A model generated the notes under the pieces. The model did not search any database, had not been told where the DNA came from, and was given only the letters and a program-made list of their open reading frames with translations. A stretch of 64,000 bases of DNA from Tubulanus polymorphus (taxonomy: Eukaryota; Nemertea; Palaeonemertea; Tubulaniformes; Tubulanidae). Position numbers and translations under genes: made by a program. The stretch lies in assembly GCF_964204645.1 (NCBI RefSeq), contig NC_134029.1:4163001-4227000 (forward strand). Direction: 5' to 3'. Of the stretch, positions 45,001 to 55,918 are shown piece by piece (positions within the stretch are counted from its first letter, which is position 1; the number at the start of each line of letters is the position of its first letter).

Positions 45001-48000
45001 CACGTGGAATTCTCCGAGGCGATGTTATTACGTTAAAATGGCATCGAATGTTAAATGTTCGATGTAATCGTTAGAGGCATGTGTTATGATTTCGTTGCCT
45101 TCTAATTTTAACTAATGGGTCGTTGATTGTCGAGACTCATGGTCACATTTTGTATGGGTATAAACCAGGGTCTCTAGTCAATTAAAAGTTGGTTAGATCT
45201 TTGAGTTATAGAGCTATCAGTTGAGATGATTGTTCATAGGTTAGAGTTAATCAGTGGATAGTTGACATAGTGACAATTAAAAGTTTATTGTAACTATGGT
45301 ATTTATACCCCGGTTTTCTTTAACCAGCTTTTCTGCAACTGCAACTGACTAAACAGAAAGGCTCGCCAGTTCAATTGTCTTCCATGATGAAATGCAGTCT
45401 AAAGCCATGATTCAAATTCAATCTTAGTCAGTTTGTATGGATGTGAATATTCTTAAGACAAGTTTTTAGGATCAGTAAATAATTAGAAAGTTAGTTACGC
45501 AGTATCATCGGTTTAATTATCTTCTAAATAAATTGTGGTTTTAAATTATGGTTTTCATATGTACCTGGTACGGGTGACTTCGAGCATAACAAAAGCACCA
45601 CATTCAAACACATGCAATCTTTGTTTCTTACATTATGAGCGTTATTCTGTTCGTTTCAGTTGGTAAACAGAAATGGGTTCCTCTGGACATCGAACCGCCT
45701 AAATCCGGACGTCGTACGGCATCGCCACGGTTACAAGGTCAGCTTTCAAACAAGAACGACAAATCGATTAAAAACGAACGAAATGAAAAGAATGAACGTC
45801 GAGAAGGCGGCAGAACAAGTGAGTTCAGTGTGAAACAATGCGATAACTTCCAGCACAACTCGAGTCCTGTAGGAATCGGATTTGACAGTGAATTAGAGTG
45901 TTACTCTTTGAAACTGTGAACCGATATTGACAACTAGGGCCGTGCAATGGAAGTAGATGAATATTTAATAATAAACAATGATCAGTGTACAGGCGAATAG
46001 AACCGCTTTCTTAATGTTCGCTGATTTCTGCCTCGCTGAAACTTGTTACACTTCGATTATCCACTTGTGAAATGAATACAGAATTTATAAAGTACAAAGA
46101 CATGGTGCCAACTGACCCGAAAACTTATCAGAAAATCTAGGTATCATTACATGATTCAATGAAAATGAATGAATCGTAACATTTTAAACCTAGAAATATC
46201 TCTTGATTTCTTCAGGGGATTTTGTGTGATTACATGGAAAAATCAGGGGATATGTAAATGGGCTGAGAGTGGCCATCCTGAAAGGCTATATCTATATGGA
46301 TAAGTTGGTTTAATTTGGCGTATTGTTTTGTAGGGTCTGATTCTGCGAACTGGAGAGATGACGCGCGACCGTCCAGTCCTGGTCGAGATATGAACCGCGA
46401 GTCCGGTCGAGGTCGTGGCGCTCGTAGAGGTCGTGGACGAGGTAGAGGTGGTCGCGGAGGTCGATCTACTCGTACTCACAATAACAACATGGCTAACAAT
46501 AATGGTATGTTTCATATTTAAAAAAAAAACATTGCATGTTATGATGCACAGGATGCATTTAGATTGTGGATCGTGTTCAGACATTGAATATAGACACCTT
46601 CAACATCTTGAGTTCCCAATTCCACACTCATTGAAAATTCCCACAATAAGTTTGTAAAGATGTTCTGTCCTTTGATGCTGAAGATGTCTTTTATTATAGT
46701 AAACTCCTGCTTTAATCAGATCTGACCAACTCTGATATTTTTCGAATGTATTTCTCTCGATATATGAAGTATATACTATCGGACTCAAGCCGAGTCTGTT
46801 GTATATACGGTCGGACTCGAACCGAGTCTCCTGTCTCTGTCTCTCTTATCTTATTATTTTGATTTTGCTTTGTTTCGTTCATTTATCGTAACTTAAGAGT
46901 TTTGAACACATGCCGCATGAAACCAATTTATTGAAAGATGAACTAATTTGAGGATTCAATTCTGAGAGAGCTGTCATTGCTGTTTCATTACATTATCATT
47001 TATGTTTGTATTTTGATTTGTTTTCGCTTTGAGAATGTTTTAATGCTTTCGTTTCGAGCCGATTTTGCTTTTTGTTTTCGATTTTTAAGTTTAGTTTCGT
47101 GACGCACAGCCGGACGGATGGAATCAAAACGTGATCGCCAAGAGAATCAATGATTTATTTTTCCAGGTCAATTTATTCCAGACTTCCAGTATTTTAACAA
47201 TTTCGACGAGCAGTTTTACGTCGAAGCGACACCTCAGATTAGTCCGATCATCCCGGCAGGCGCTGCTGCCACCTATGGGGCTCCATTGTTTTTCAACAAT
47301 CAGTACTCCATTAGCGTTGATGAGACAATCCTACGAGAATATATTCGCAAGCAAATGTGAGTATTTTTTATGAAATTTTAACCTTAAAACGTCATTTTAT
47401 AGTTTCTGTAGGTACTTTAAGATAGGAAAGGTAGTCTTTATGCTTAGGAAATAGTACTGCTGAATTTATAAATCCGACTAGGAGGACATTAGGATGATAA
47501 TGTATTTATTGGGGACTGATCATTATCTGGTCAGGATGAATACCCCAAGGGATCAACCAACTGAATGTCAAATGTCAAGTTTACATGTTTCATATCAATG
47601 ATTTCTGGTAATGAAGTTTTTGATATGGTTTCTGTGGGTTCTTTAAGATAGGAAAGGTAGTCTTAATGCTTAGAAAATAGTACTGCTGAATTTAGAAATC
47701 CGTTTAGTCTAATAGGAGGACATATATAGGATGATTATGTATTTTATTGGGGACTGATCATTATCTGGTCAGGATGAATACCCCAAGGGATCAACCAACT
47801 GAATGTCAAATTTCAAGTTTACCTGCATCCCATGATTTCTGGTAATGAAGTTTTTGATATGATTTCGATGTTTGTTTTTTTTTTTTGCTCTTTCTATAGT
47901 GAATACTACTTCAGCGAGGATAACCTGCAACGTGACTTTTTCCTGAGACGAAAGATGGAAGTCGGCGGATGGATTCCGTTGCCGTTAATCGCCAGTTTTC

Positions 48001-51000
48001 GAAGAGTTCAAGCGTTAACACTAGACTACAATCTTATTGTAGAGGTATGAATTCAGTCTTACCGGTAGTTGATCAATCGGTCGGCATTCATAGTCGAGTC
48101 CTGTATTAAGTTCTGGGGTCAGTTTTCAGGAGAATGATAGACTTTTATGAAACCAGCCCTTGGCCCCTGTTGCAGTCATTACTAACTCCAACATGGTGTT
48201 CAATTTTACGAATAGTCTTAGGTTGTTAGATCAGTTATAGATCAAAGTTGGTTTTCGACTGGTGTTGAATCTAAGTGAGCCCTGTATCCCTGTGAGATGA
48301 ATTATTTTAGAAGAGATGAAAAAATGTTCGTCAATCCTTTGAATCAATCATCAATGCTAGATATTAGTCTTATTCCGAATGTTTATTTTCTTTCAGTCTC
48401 TGAAGGACAGTAACGAAATGGAAGTTTCGAATGATTTTACGAAGGTCCGATCGAAAGTTGACCCGGATAAATGGCGTATCGAAGGACCGACTATTACGAC
48501 ATCGTTGCTGCATGCAGATGTCCCTGAATTCGTACCCGGGCAACAGTACTATTTCTCTCGTACTGAAGAAACATGTATGTATCAAATGTGATTATAATCA
48601 TCGGAATTGAAATGTATTTTCACTAGCATGGTTCCCACAGTAGAACAGTTGTTTCCCACAGAAATTTTATAATAAATTGTTTGGAAATATTTGAGAAATC
48701 CATCTTGAAATGTTGATGCACCCTAGTACTATGGTATCTGATAACATAAATCTTCACTAGGCCCCATTTCTATTCGGGAAAATTGAAAAATCCCCGATGA
48801 TATTACTTGGAAAGAATTTGAACTCATGTAACATTGGGAACAATGCGATAGAAACGTCAAACCTTCCAGCACAACTCGAGTCCTGTAGGAATTGGATTTG
48901 ACTGTGAATTAGAGTGTTACTCTTTGAAACTGTGAACCGATGTTGACCACTAGGGCCGTGCAATGGAAGTAGATAAACATTTGATAATAAACAATGATCA
49001 GTGTACAGGCGAATAGAACCGCTTTCTTAATGTTCGCTGATTTCTGCCTCGCTGAAACTTGTTACACTCATAACTTCTAAATCTAGCGATCATTGTTATG
49101 TTTAAATCCTGCATCGAATTAATAAGTTTTTGTTTTCAGCGTCTGCCCCTCATTCGCCGTCAGATGACAGTCACATGAAACCCTCATTAGACGACGATAA
49201 AGACCACGACGGCGGAGATGAGGCATCCGGCGAGGAGGACAAAGATTCGGCGTCAGAACCGAAATACAGTCTGTCTTCGAGCGCGCCGGAGAAAAAAGCC
49301 GAATGGATGGAAGAGTGGAGAGAGGTGAAACGTAAACCGAAAGTAACGAAACCGGCGAAGGGAGACGGGCAGACTGGTGAACCGGAACAGGAGGAATTAG
49401 ACTTCATGTTCGATGAAGAGATGGATCAGTTGGACGGACGTAAAAATAACTTCACCGAATGGTAATTATCTGATTTCATTTATTTCGCTCTGCAGTCAAA
49501 GAATGGTTTAATCACATGCAACATCGTTATTAGATCGGAGTTCTCGGTTCAGGGAATTCTGGATTTATTTTTCCTGGCGATCAGGGGAGAGCAGGAAATT
49601 TTTTACTGAAACTGCCCCCAATAAGGATAAATTTGAAATTTAATCGGGGAATTTAGATACACAATTTGCATGCATGATGAATACATATTGTATTATTCGT
49701 AGGTCTGATGACGATGATGATGATGAACTCGCCGACACCGATCTCAATAAAATATTAATCGTTACTCAAACGCCGCCGGCGTTTCGTAAACACCCGGGTG
49801 GTGATCGCACCGGAGATCACGTACCACGCGCGAGAATGACGCAGGAACTCGCGATGGTTATCAACGACGGACTGATGTATTACGAGCAGGATCTGTGGGT
49901 AGATGAAGAATGGGTGAGTTTTATAATTCACTATTTATCTAGTCGAAGATCAATTTTGATGACATAAGGATGAGAATGTATTTATTGGGGACTGATCATT
50001 TTTTGGTCAGGATGAATACCCCAAGGGATCAACCAACTGAATGTCTTAGAGTGTCAAATTATCTGTTGTTGATTTGAAAAAATTGATTTCATGTTAAAAT
50101 TACTTAAGTTTGTGCTAAAAGATTTGAAATCAAAAATGAGTCCTTTTCATACACTATCTCACTTCAGACTCAGTATATTCAGTCAATACAAGACAACAAG
50201 CAAGTAAACATGATCAGCAAAGATGATTACAGGAAAATGTATCCGGAAACACCAGTTGATCAACAAGAAGTACCACCTCCCCCACCACCTGCTGTCGAAA
50301 TCAAATCTCGTAAGCATAACCTACTATAAGCCGTTCTACTGTTAGAATTGATTTCATGAACATAATTCATGTGACACAGAGATCATTTACACAGAGCTGC
50401 CAACTGTTCTAGATTTTCACTATTTGATCTACACAGAGCTGCCAACTGTTCTAGATTTTCACTATTTGATCTGGAGAAAAACTGATCTCATTTGTTAGAT
50501 GTTTACAGAAATGTTTAGAGATAATACTGAGGATCTTACTTTTGATAACTGTTTAATTTGAAAATTTTCTTTCCTGTCACAATGAAACGTTCTTGAGAAA
50601 AATTCTGCTTGTTATTGTTAGCACTTGGCAGAAGTTCGCAGCCTTGTTTATGAGTACACTGTAGTTAAATAACTTCATTCACATACACTATATTCTCAGG
50701 TTTTGAGATTGTTCATATCTCTTGTAATACAATTTGACATCAGGATGAGAATGTATTTATTGGGGACTGATCATTTTTTGGTCAGGATGAATACCCCAAG
50801 GGATCAACCAACTGAATATGTCGATAGAGAAATTTTTTTTTGAATTTTCTACCTTTTTAGCAACAGAATTATGTCAATTGGAATTATGTTGTTTTTAATT
50901 TTTAGCGGTTGCCGCAGGTGGAACTGACTTGTCAGTAGCTGCTGCACATACGCCACGTACCCCTCGCACTCCTCGCGGTCATCATAGGAGTCGCTTCTAT

Positions 51001-53385
51001 CCCGTCACTAAAGATACAAAGACCGATCCAGAGGTATGTTCATTCGTCCTTGAGTCAAGTGATTTGAGTGACAGGTTGAAATGTTGATCATCAGTTTAAT
51101 ACGAATGGAACGTTAATTTTTCAGACTCCTCGTAAGAAAAAAACTCGACACAGTGATAATCCAGTACAGGAGGCACATGTCGGCTGGGTGATGGATTCTA
51201 AAGATCATCGACCTCGAACCACCTCTCTGTCTCAAAGGTACGTTGTGTTGTATTCCTGGTAGTGTGTTGAATGACTTATTTTGTTCAATAATGAATTTTT
51301 CTGTCAAATCTGTATCGTCGAATCTTCAGCTACCAGGGCCACTAAACTGGAAAACCTGAAAACCTTTGATAAAAGGGAAACTCGGGGAATTTGGCAAATT
51401 TTACCAAAAAAATCAGGGAATTTTGATAAAGCTAAAGACCAATGTTTCTTTATCAATATGTGATTATGTGTAACATTTTAGACAATTTTGGGTAATCACA
51501 TGGAAACGCAGTTGTACAAAACAAATAGTTTGATCATTGATATTTGAATATTGTTTGATAATTTGTAGTCCATCAGAGAGTGCAGTATCTAGCAGTTACG
51601 GTACACCACATGCATTCCCGAATTTCCAACATCCATCTCATGAGCTGCTGAGTGACAATGGTTTTGTCTGGCATGTTTATCATAAGTATCACGCCAAATG
51701 TTTGAAAGGTATGTACAATGTTCATTTAAGTAGCGCTCTGATTCTCTGCCCCTTCCAGCACAACTCAAGTCCTGTAGGAATTGGATTTGACGGTGAATTA
51801 GAGTGTTACTCTTTGAAACTGTGAACCGATGTTGACCACTAGGGCCGTGCAATGGAAGTAGATGAATATTTGATTATAAACAATGATCAGTGTACAGGCG
51901 AATAGGAGCGCTTTCTTAATGTTCGCTGATTTCTGCCTCGCTGAAACCTGTTACACTTAGAGCAAGTTTTTTGATATGAATTAAATGAATACTACACTTA
52001 ATATTCATTGAAGATATGTCTCCAATAACTTGTGTATTATAAAGCGATAATTGTGAAATTGTTCATTTATCTTCACTAAGAATACATCATACTCCGTTCA
52101 TCTGCAGTTCACGATGTCATGCTTTTCTTCTATTGAATTTTCAGATCGAAAGAAAATGGGTGTCGGTCAGTCACAAGAGATGAACACTTTATTCAGATTC
52201 TGGTCATTTTTCATGAGGGAACATTTTAATCGTAAAATGTACCAAGAGTTTCGTCAGTACGCCGTCGAAGACGCGAATGCGGGCCAGAGGTTAGTAGAAC
52301 GTAGAGTAGAATAAACCATGAATGCATTGATGAAAGTTGATTGTGTTCCTCATTTGATATTCACGCCGTTTGAATTTTCTGTTACAGATACGGTTTGGAA
52401 TGTCTATTCCGATTCTACAGTTACGGTCTAGAGAAGAAATTCCGGCCGGATTTATTCAAAGATTTCCAAGAGGAAGTGATAAGAGATTACGATTCAGGTC
52501 AGCTTTACGGTCTCGAGAAGTTCTGGGCGTACCTGAAATACTCGCGTAGACATATCCGAGTCGATGACAGAATTAAAGACTGGTTGAAGAAGTATAAACG
52601 CCTAGAAGATTTCAGAGTTTTGGTGAGTAATAGAAGAGATTATATGTGACTGCATGGAAATATCTGAATATTCCTCTTTTACACCAATCCACCAGCAAAC
52701 TTGTCGATGCAGGGTGGCCACTTAATGGAAATCAGGTTGTAGTCAGAGAATTTTGTCTAAAAAAGAGAAGAAAAAGCTAAAAATTAGTCGTAATTCAGGC
52801 AAATTTGTTAATGTATTTTATGTATTTGACTGTGTCTTAGCAGATCAAGCAGGGAAAACAACGTACATGTCAGGCAATAGTCAGGGTAAAGGCTAGTCAA
52901 ATCAAAGTAGCCACTCCAATGACTGCATGAAAAAAATACGAAAATTCCTTCTTAACACCATTCAACATCAACCAACCTTGCTCTAACAAACTTTTCGGCT
53001 ACTGGCCAACATAGTTATTGTCATTATCTGTTTGAATTGAACGTAACAAAATGTGAATGTATTTTTGCAGCCTCCGTCTGGTGGTGATGGACACGTGCCG
53101 TCATTTGCTCAGTCGCGATCGAGAAATAATAGTCAGTCGGAATCCGGTAACCGATCGCGCAAACAATCGGAATCATCGGCGGGACGACAACGTCACTCGA
53201 GTCACGAGTCGGGACGACGACACTCGAACAACCAGTCGGATAAAACTCATCGTAAAACTAGTCAGTCGAAGAAAACATCGTCATCCAACAACCAACAACA
53301 ACCACAACCTTCATCAGAAACTAGCTCAACAACTAACCACACATCAACCAGTACCAGTACTGCTCAGTCGAAGAAACCTAGCAGT

Positions 53386-53418
<33 letters not shown>

Positions 53419-53538
53419 GCGCAGTCAGCGGATAAAACTAAAGCGGAAAAGACGCGCACGACGTCGACATCTAAAACGACGACCACAACCGGCGGTAAAA
53501 AAATCGACAACAAAACTACTGAAAAACCGGCGAAATAA
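39494..53538 (+). CDS. LARP1: La-related protein 1
   Basis: Cytoplasmic regulator of 5' TOP mRNA translation and stability; its DM15 region binds the cap and first C of TOP mRNAs. Eighteen coding exons: 39494-39860, 41271-41329, 42659-42712, 43023-43221, 45660-45818, 46334-46504, 47167-47356, 47900-48044, 48397-48574, 49140-49461, 49703-49913, 50168-50309, 50906-51033, 51125-51237, 51569-51708, 52145-52289, 52388-52622, 53071-53538. Total 3426 nt, 1141 aa, phases all close. Features: acidic N terminus then [29 protein letters not shown]-rich box (about 295-325); La motif (about 387-465, [19 protein letters not shown]); [32 protein letters not shown] and [25 protein letters not shown]; and three DM15 repeats (about 831-984), including [11 protein letters not shown] with the conserved Tyr and Glu. 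The last exon is a 155-residue low-complexity Ser/Thr/Gln/Lys tail unlike the vertebrate one. Confidence 0.95.
41730..41752. repeat. (CAC)n microsatellite
   Basis: Short CAC/ACC trinucleotide run in the second LARP1 intron. The reading frame that gives a poly-His here is not coding. Confidence 0.85.
42018..42074. repeat. (TA)n microsatellite
   Basis: About 56 bases of AT dinucleotides in a LARP1 intron. Confidence 0.95.
45238..45306. repeat. Dispersed repeat, copy 1 of 2
   Basis: GGTTAGAGTTAATCAGTGGA and the 50 bases after it match 54740-54810 with few changes. Unknown family, and no clear ends. Confidence 0.6.
45847..46052 (+). mobile_element. LARP1 intron repeat family A, copy 1
   Basis: About 206 bases from CTTCCAGCACAACTCGAGTC to the end GAAACTTGTTACACTT. 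Copies 2 and 3 are at 48862-49068 and 51751-51958, all in the same orientation, all in LARP1 introns and highly similar. No terminal inverted repeats or RNA polymerase III boxes were seen. Internally there is an acceptor-like CTTCCAG, an open frame ending TGA, and AATAAA at 45969-45974. This copy begins 29 bases after a splice donor and stays in frame with the exon before it. Confidence 0.8.
46178..46280. mobile_element. Partial GGTGGCCAC-type repeat
   Basis: 'Aaatcaggggat' words end in GAGAGTGGCCATCCTG, close to the inverted end of the element family at 52710-52918. The left boundary is approximate. Confidence 0.35.
47402..47865. repeat. Tandem duplication containing repeat B, copies 1 and 2
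   Basis: Two units of about 226 and 238 bases (47402-47627 and 47628-47865). Each runs from TTTCTGT(A/G)GGT through GATAGGAAAGGTAGTCTT and the repeat B core to GATTTCTGGTAATGAAG. The repeat B core is TTGGGGACTGATCAT, then GGTCAGGATGAATACCCC and AAGGGATCAACCAACTG. The duplication lies in the intron between the two exons that encode the La motif. Confidence 0.85.
48168..48286. mobile_element. Diverged GGCCCCTGTTGCA element
   Basis: GGCCCCTGTTGCAGTCATTA, then AGTCTTAGGTTGTTAGATCA, resembles the better preserved element at 61538-61683. One end is decayed. Confidence 0.4.
48862..49068 (+). mobile_element. LARP1 intron repeat family A, copy 2
   Basis: About 207 bases, nearly the same as copies 1 and 3, with AATAAA at 48986-48991. 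It lies 288 bases after the donor and is not in frame with the exon before it, which meets a stop at 48591. Confidence 0.8.
49966..50046. repeat. Repeat B, copy 3
   Basis: The core ATTGGGGACTGATCAT, GGTCAGGATGAATACCCC and AAGGGATCAACCAACTG recurs, about 80 bases, just after the exon ending at 49913. Confidence 0.8.
50389..50472. repeat. Perfect 42-base tandem duplication
   Basis: Two identical 42-base units, each starting ACACAGAGCTGCCAACTGTT and ending CACTATTTGATCT, in a LARP1 intron. Perfect identity points to a recent event. Confidence 0.95.
50741..50820. repeat. Repeat B, copy 4
   Basis: Same core as copies 1-3, almost identical to copy 3 and in the next LARP1 intron. Confidence 0.8.
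51331..51500. mobile_element. Degenerate 'cagggccac' repeat
   Basis: ACCAGGGCCACTAAACTGGA and later AATCAGGGAATTTT resemble the GGTGGCCAC-ended family. The ends are uncertain. Confidence 0.35.
51751..51958 (+). mobile_element. LARP1 intron repeat family A, copy 3
   Basis: About 208 bases, starting 43 bases after the donor of the first DM15 exon. The open frame of the exon runs through the donor into the repeat and ends at the same peptide and TGA as in copy 1. The AATAAA of the other copies is changed here to TATAAA. Confidence 0.8.
52710..52918. mobile_element. CAGGGTGGCCAC-ended MITE-like repeat
   Basis: Begins CAGGGTGGCCACTTAATGG and ends AAGTAGCCACTCC, an imperfect inverted end. It shares GTCAGGGTAAAGG-type words with the copy at 11917-12160. 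It lies in the last LARP1 intron. Confidence 0.5.
53385..53415 (+). repeat. LARP1: (AGC)n coding microsatellite in LARP1
   Basis: Ten AGC codons in a row within the last exon encode most of a 12-residue poly-Ser tract. The pure repeat makes length variation between individuals likely. Confidence 0.9.
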
Positions 53539-54092
53539 ATCGACATCCCGACTGACGAACTGAAATTCCAGCTCTTCCGCGAATGAGAATAAATTAGTCG
53601 ACGGTTCTTCTTTCGAACTATTTGAACGGACGTGATTGTTGTTGTTTCGCTAATTAGTACGACGATGCACGATCGGCGTAAATCGCGGTGACCCTTTCTT
53701 CACGCGTCGTGTCGCGTGCGGCGCGCCGGTGGCAGACGGGTCGTCGACTCCGCGCGTTCCGGTCGACATCGACGATCAGTGAAGAAAGGGTTAATTTGAA
53801 TGAAGAGAACGACGAATATATTCGAGTATATATATATCATAATCGATACCGATTGAAAGTTTACCGATTCAGATTCGACTGCGTTCGATCCACAGGTGGC
53901 GCTGCTTCATTAACATCCGGGAAACGAATCAAAACCACGCGGGGCATTTATGCGCGATACGACGAGGACTAAAACGTCACACACGCAGTCGACTGCCAGT
54001 ACAATACATACATAACGTGCTTTGTTTTATTCACCGTATTAATGTTGATATATTATACGAAAAAAAAACAGATGAATTATTGGTGACACCGA

Positions 54093-54098
54093 AATAAA
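54093..54098 (+). terminator. LARP1: Candidate polyadenylation signal of LARP1
   Basis: First AATAAA well placed after the stop, about 555 bases downstream. An earlier one at about 53590 is very close to the stop. Confidence 0.4.
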
Positions 54099-54739
54099 CC
54101 CCTTCAATATTGTGATATTATCATAATTATATATATAAAGATATAAGTAACACTGATTATAATAATAATAGTAATGATTGATGTCGGGAAGATGAATTTT
54201 ATGCCTGTTAAATTATTTTTGCAGAGATAACGATAACGTTGTGTACCTACCCTTGATACGTACGTAATATGATGATGATAACAAACACTGATTATCTCGA
54301 GAGCTGATATTAACGTTTAATATGTACCTATTCGTTCTCGTGTTGTCGCCGTCGTGCAAAAACGATGATGAAAATGTTTTATTTTTTGCTCGCAGGGATT
54401 TTTCGTCGATGAAAATAATGATATCTATATTATACATATATGAATATATTATACACACGCAAATAGGTGTTTGTAACGTATAATGATAATGCATTGTAAA
54501 ACGTATGTGTTTGAAAGCTTTTGAGACGATATTTAAAGCGTAACATATCTTAACTGTGAAATGATTGTTACTGTCCTGATAACTAATGTCTATTCGGGGT
54601 CTTGACGGTTGTATTCATCGCTGCTATGTACGCGTTATGAGGCAATAGTGCTATCGCCCGACGGCGCGGATTTCGTTTTAGTTCAAATGGTCGCGAATAA
54701 TGAGATTTTGTTGATTACGTATAGTTGACCGGAGACCAG

Positions 54740-54810
54740 TTGGTTAGAGTTAACCAGTGGATAGCTGACATACCGACAATTAAAAGTTTGTTGTTACTTT
54801 GGTACTTATC
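54740..54810. repeat. Dispersed repeat, copy 2 of 2
   Basis: GGTTAGAGTTAACCAGTGGA and the following sequence match 45238-45306. Confidence 0.6.
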
Positions 54811-55839
54811 CGCCAGTTAGCTGAAAATAACTTCTAAGCAACTGGCCATGGTTCGTTATACCGTTAATTATTTTACAGAAGGGCCAAAAGTAATTAGGAT
54901 TAATTAAGGTGTTAGTACGTGGACACCTGTTGAAATGATATGATGATTTAAGGCTGTGAATTCACTAGTGCTTAGTTTTTACTGGTGACTAGTAGGTCGT
55001 AAAGTACGAAACATTCGGCTTTAGAAATGTTTTATATCTTTTTAATGCGGTATAATGAGTTCGATTTAAAAGCGCTGCGACGTGAAAAATCAAAAAGAGT
55101 GTTTCATTTAGATACAGGTGTAAACTGCCAGTCAGTTGTTGGATCCAACTATTGGCCATGTTGTGTTTTTTTCGGTAATGAAAACCTGGCGTTTTATTAA
55201 GTCCTTGCTCAAACTATGAAAACTTTTCATGTTTGGTTTCTTTTAAGTTTCATTAATTGATTTCCGATATATAATCGGAGCCATTTGGTGTACTGTTGAG
55301 TCGAAACAAATATTCATTCGTTGACCGCTGCATTTCATGCGAACGTAGTAAAATGAAAACTAAATAATCATGCTATTTTAGACCCTTCTAGAGATCTCCC
55401 TTTGACATCATCAAATCTCTTGTCATTGGGATGAGGTCACTTGTAGGTTATTTGATGTCATATGAAGATTGAGCAGGCGGCCATCTGGAATGGAAGTTCT
55501 ATAATTAGTCACGGCACCATATCGTTGGTTTATCCACTAATGTTAGTTTATCGTCTCACGGCCCGAGAGTTAAAACAGTAAATTCGATAAACGATCATAA
55601 AATAATGTTACCTATTATTATTATTATTATTAAGTTTGTACATACGGCATTTATAAGTGTAAATATACGACCAACGTATGCGTTTTCGGTTGGTGCCACC
55701 TATCTGTCGTATATTTATACCTGTGAGTGTCGGCGTGGAAAATTTTTTTGTAAATAGTTATTTTTGGCGTGCGCGTGTGTTTCGAGTGGAATTCTAGCGC
55801 TTAATCAGTTTTTGCTTAGTTAGGGTTTGAGATGCGGTC

Positions 55840-55840
<1 letters not shown>

Positions 55841-55914
<74 letters not shown>
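55841..55914. repeat. (TA)n microsatellite
   Basis: About 74 bases of TA dinucleotides, the longest in the window. Confidence 0.95.

Positions 55915-55918
<4 letters not shown>

Noticed and set aside
53057-53563. A 168-codon frame overlapping the last LARP1 exon
   Set aside because: It is the +2 frame of low-complexity AGC/TCG-rich sequence; the true frame joins correctly to the DM15 exon.
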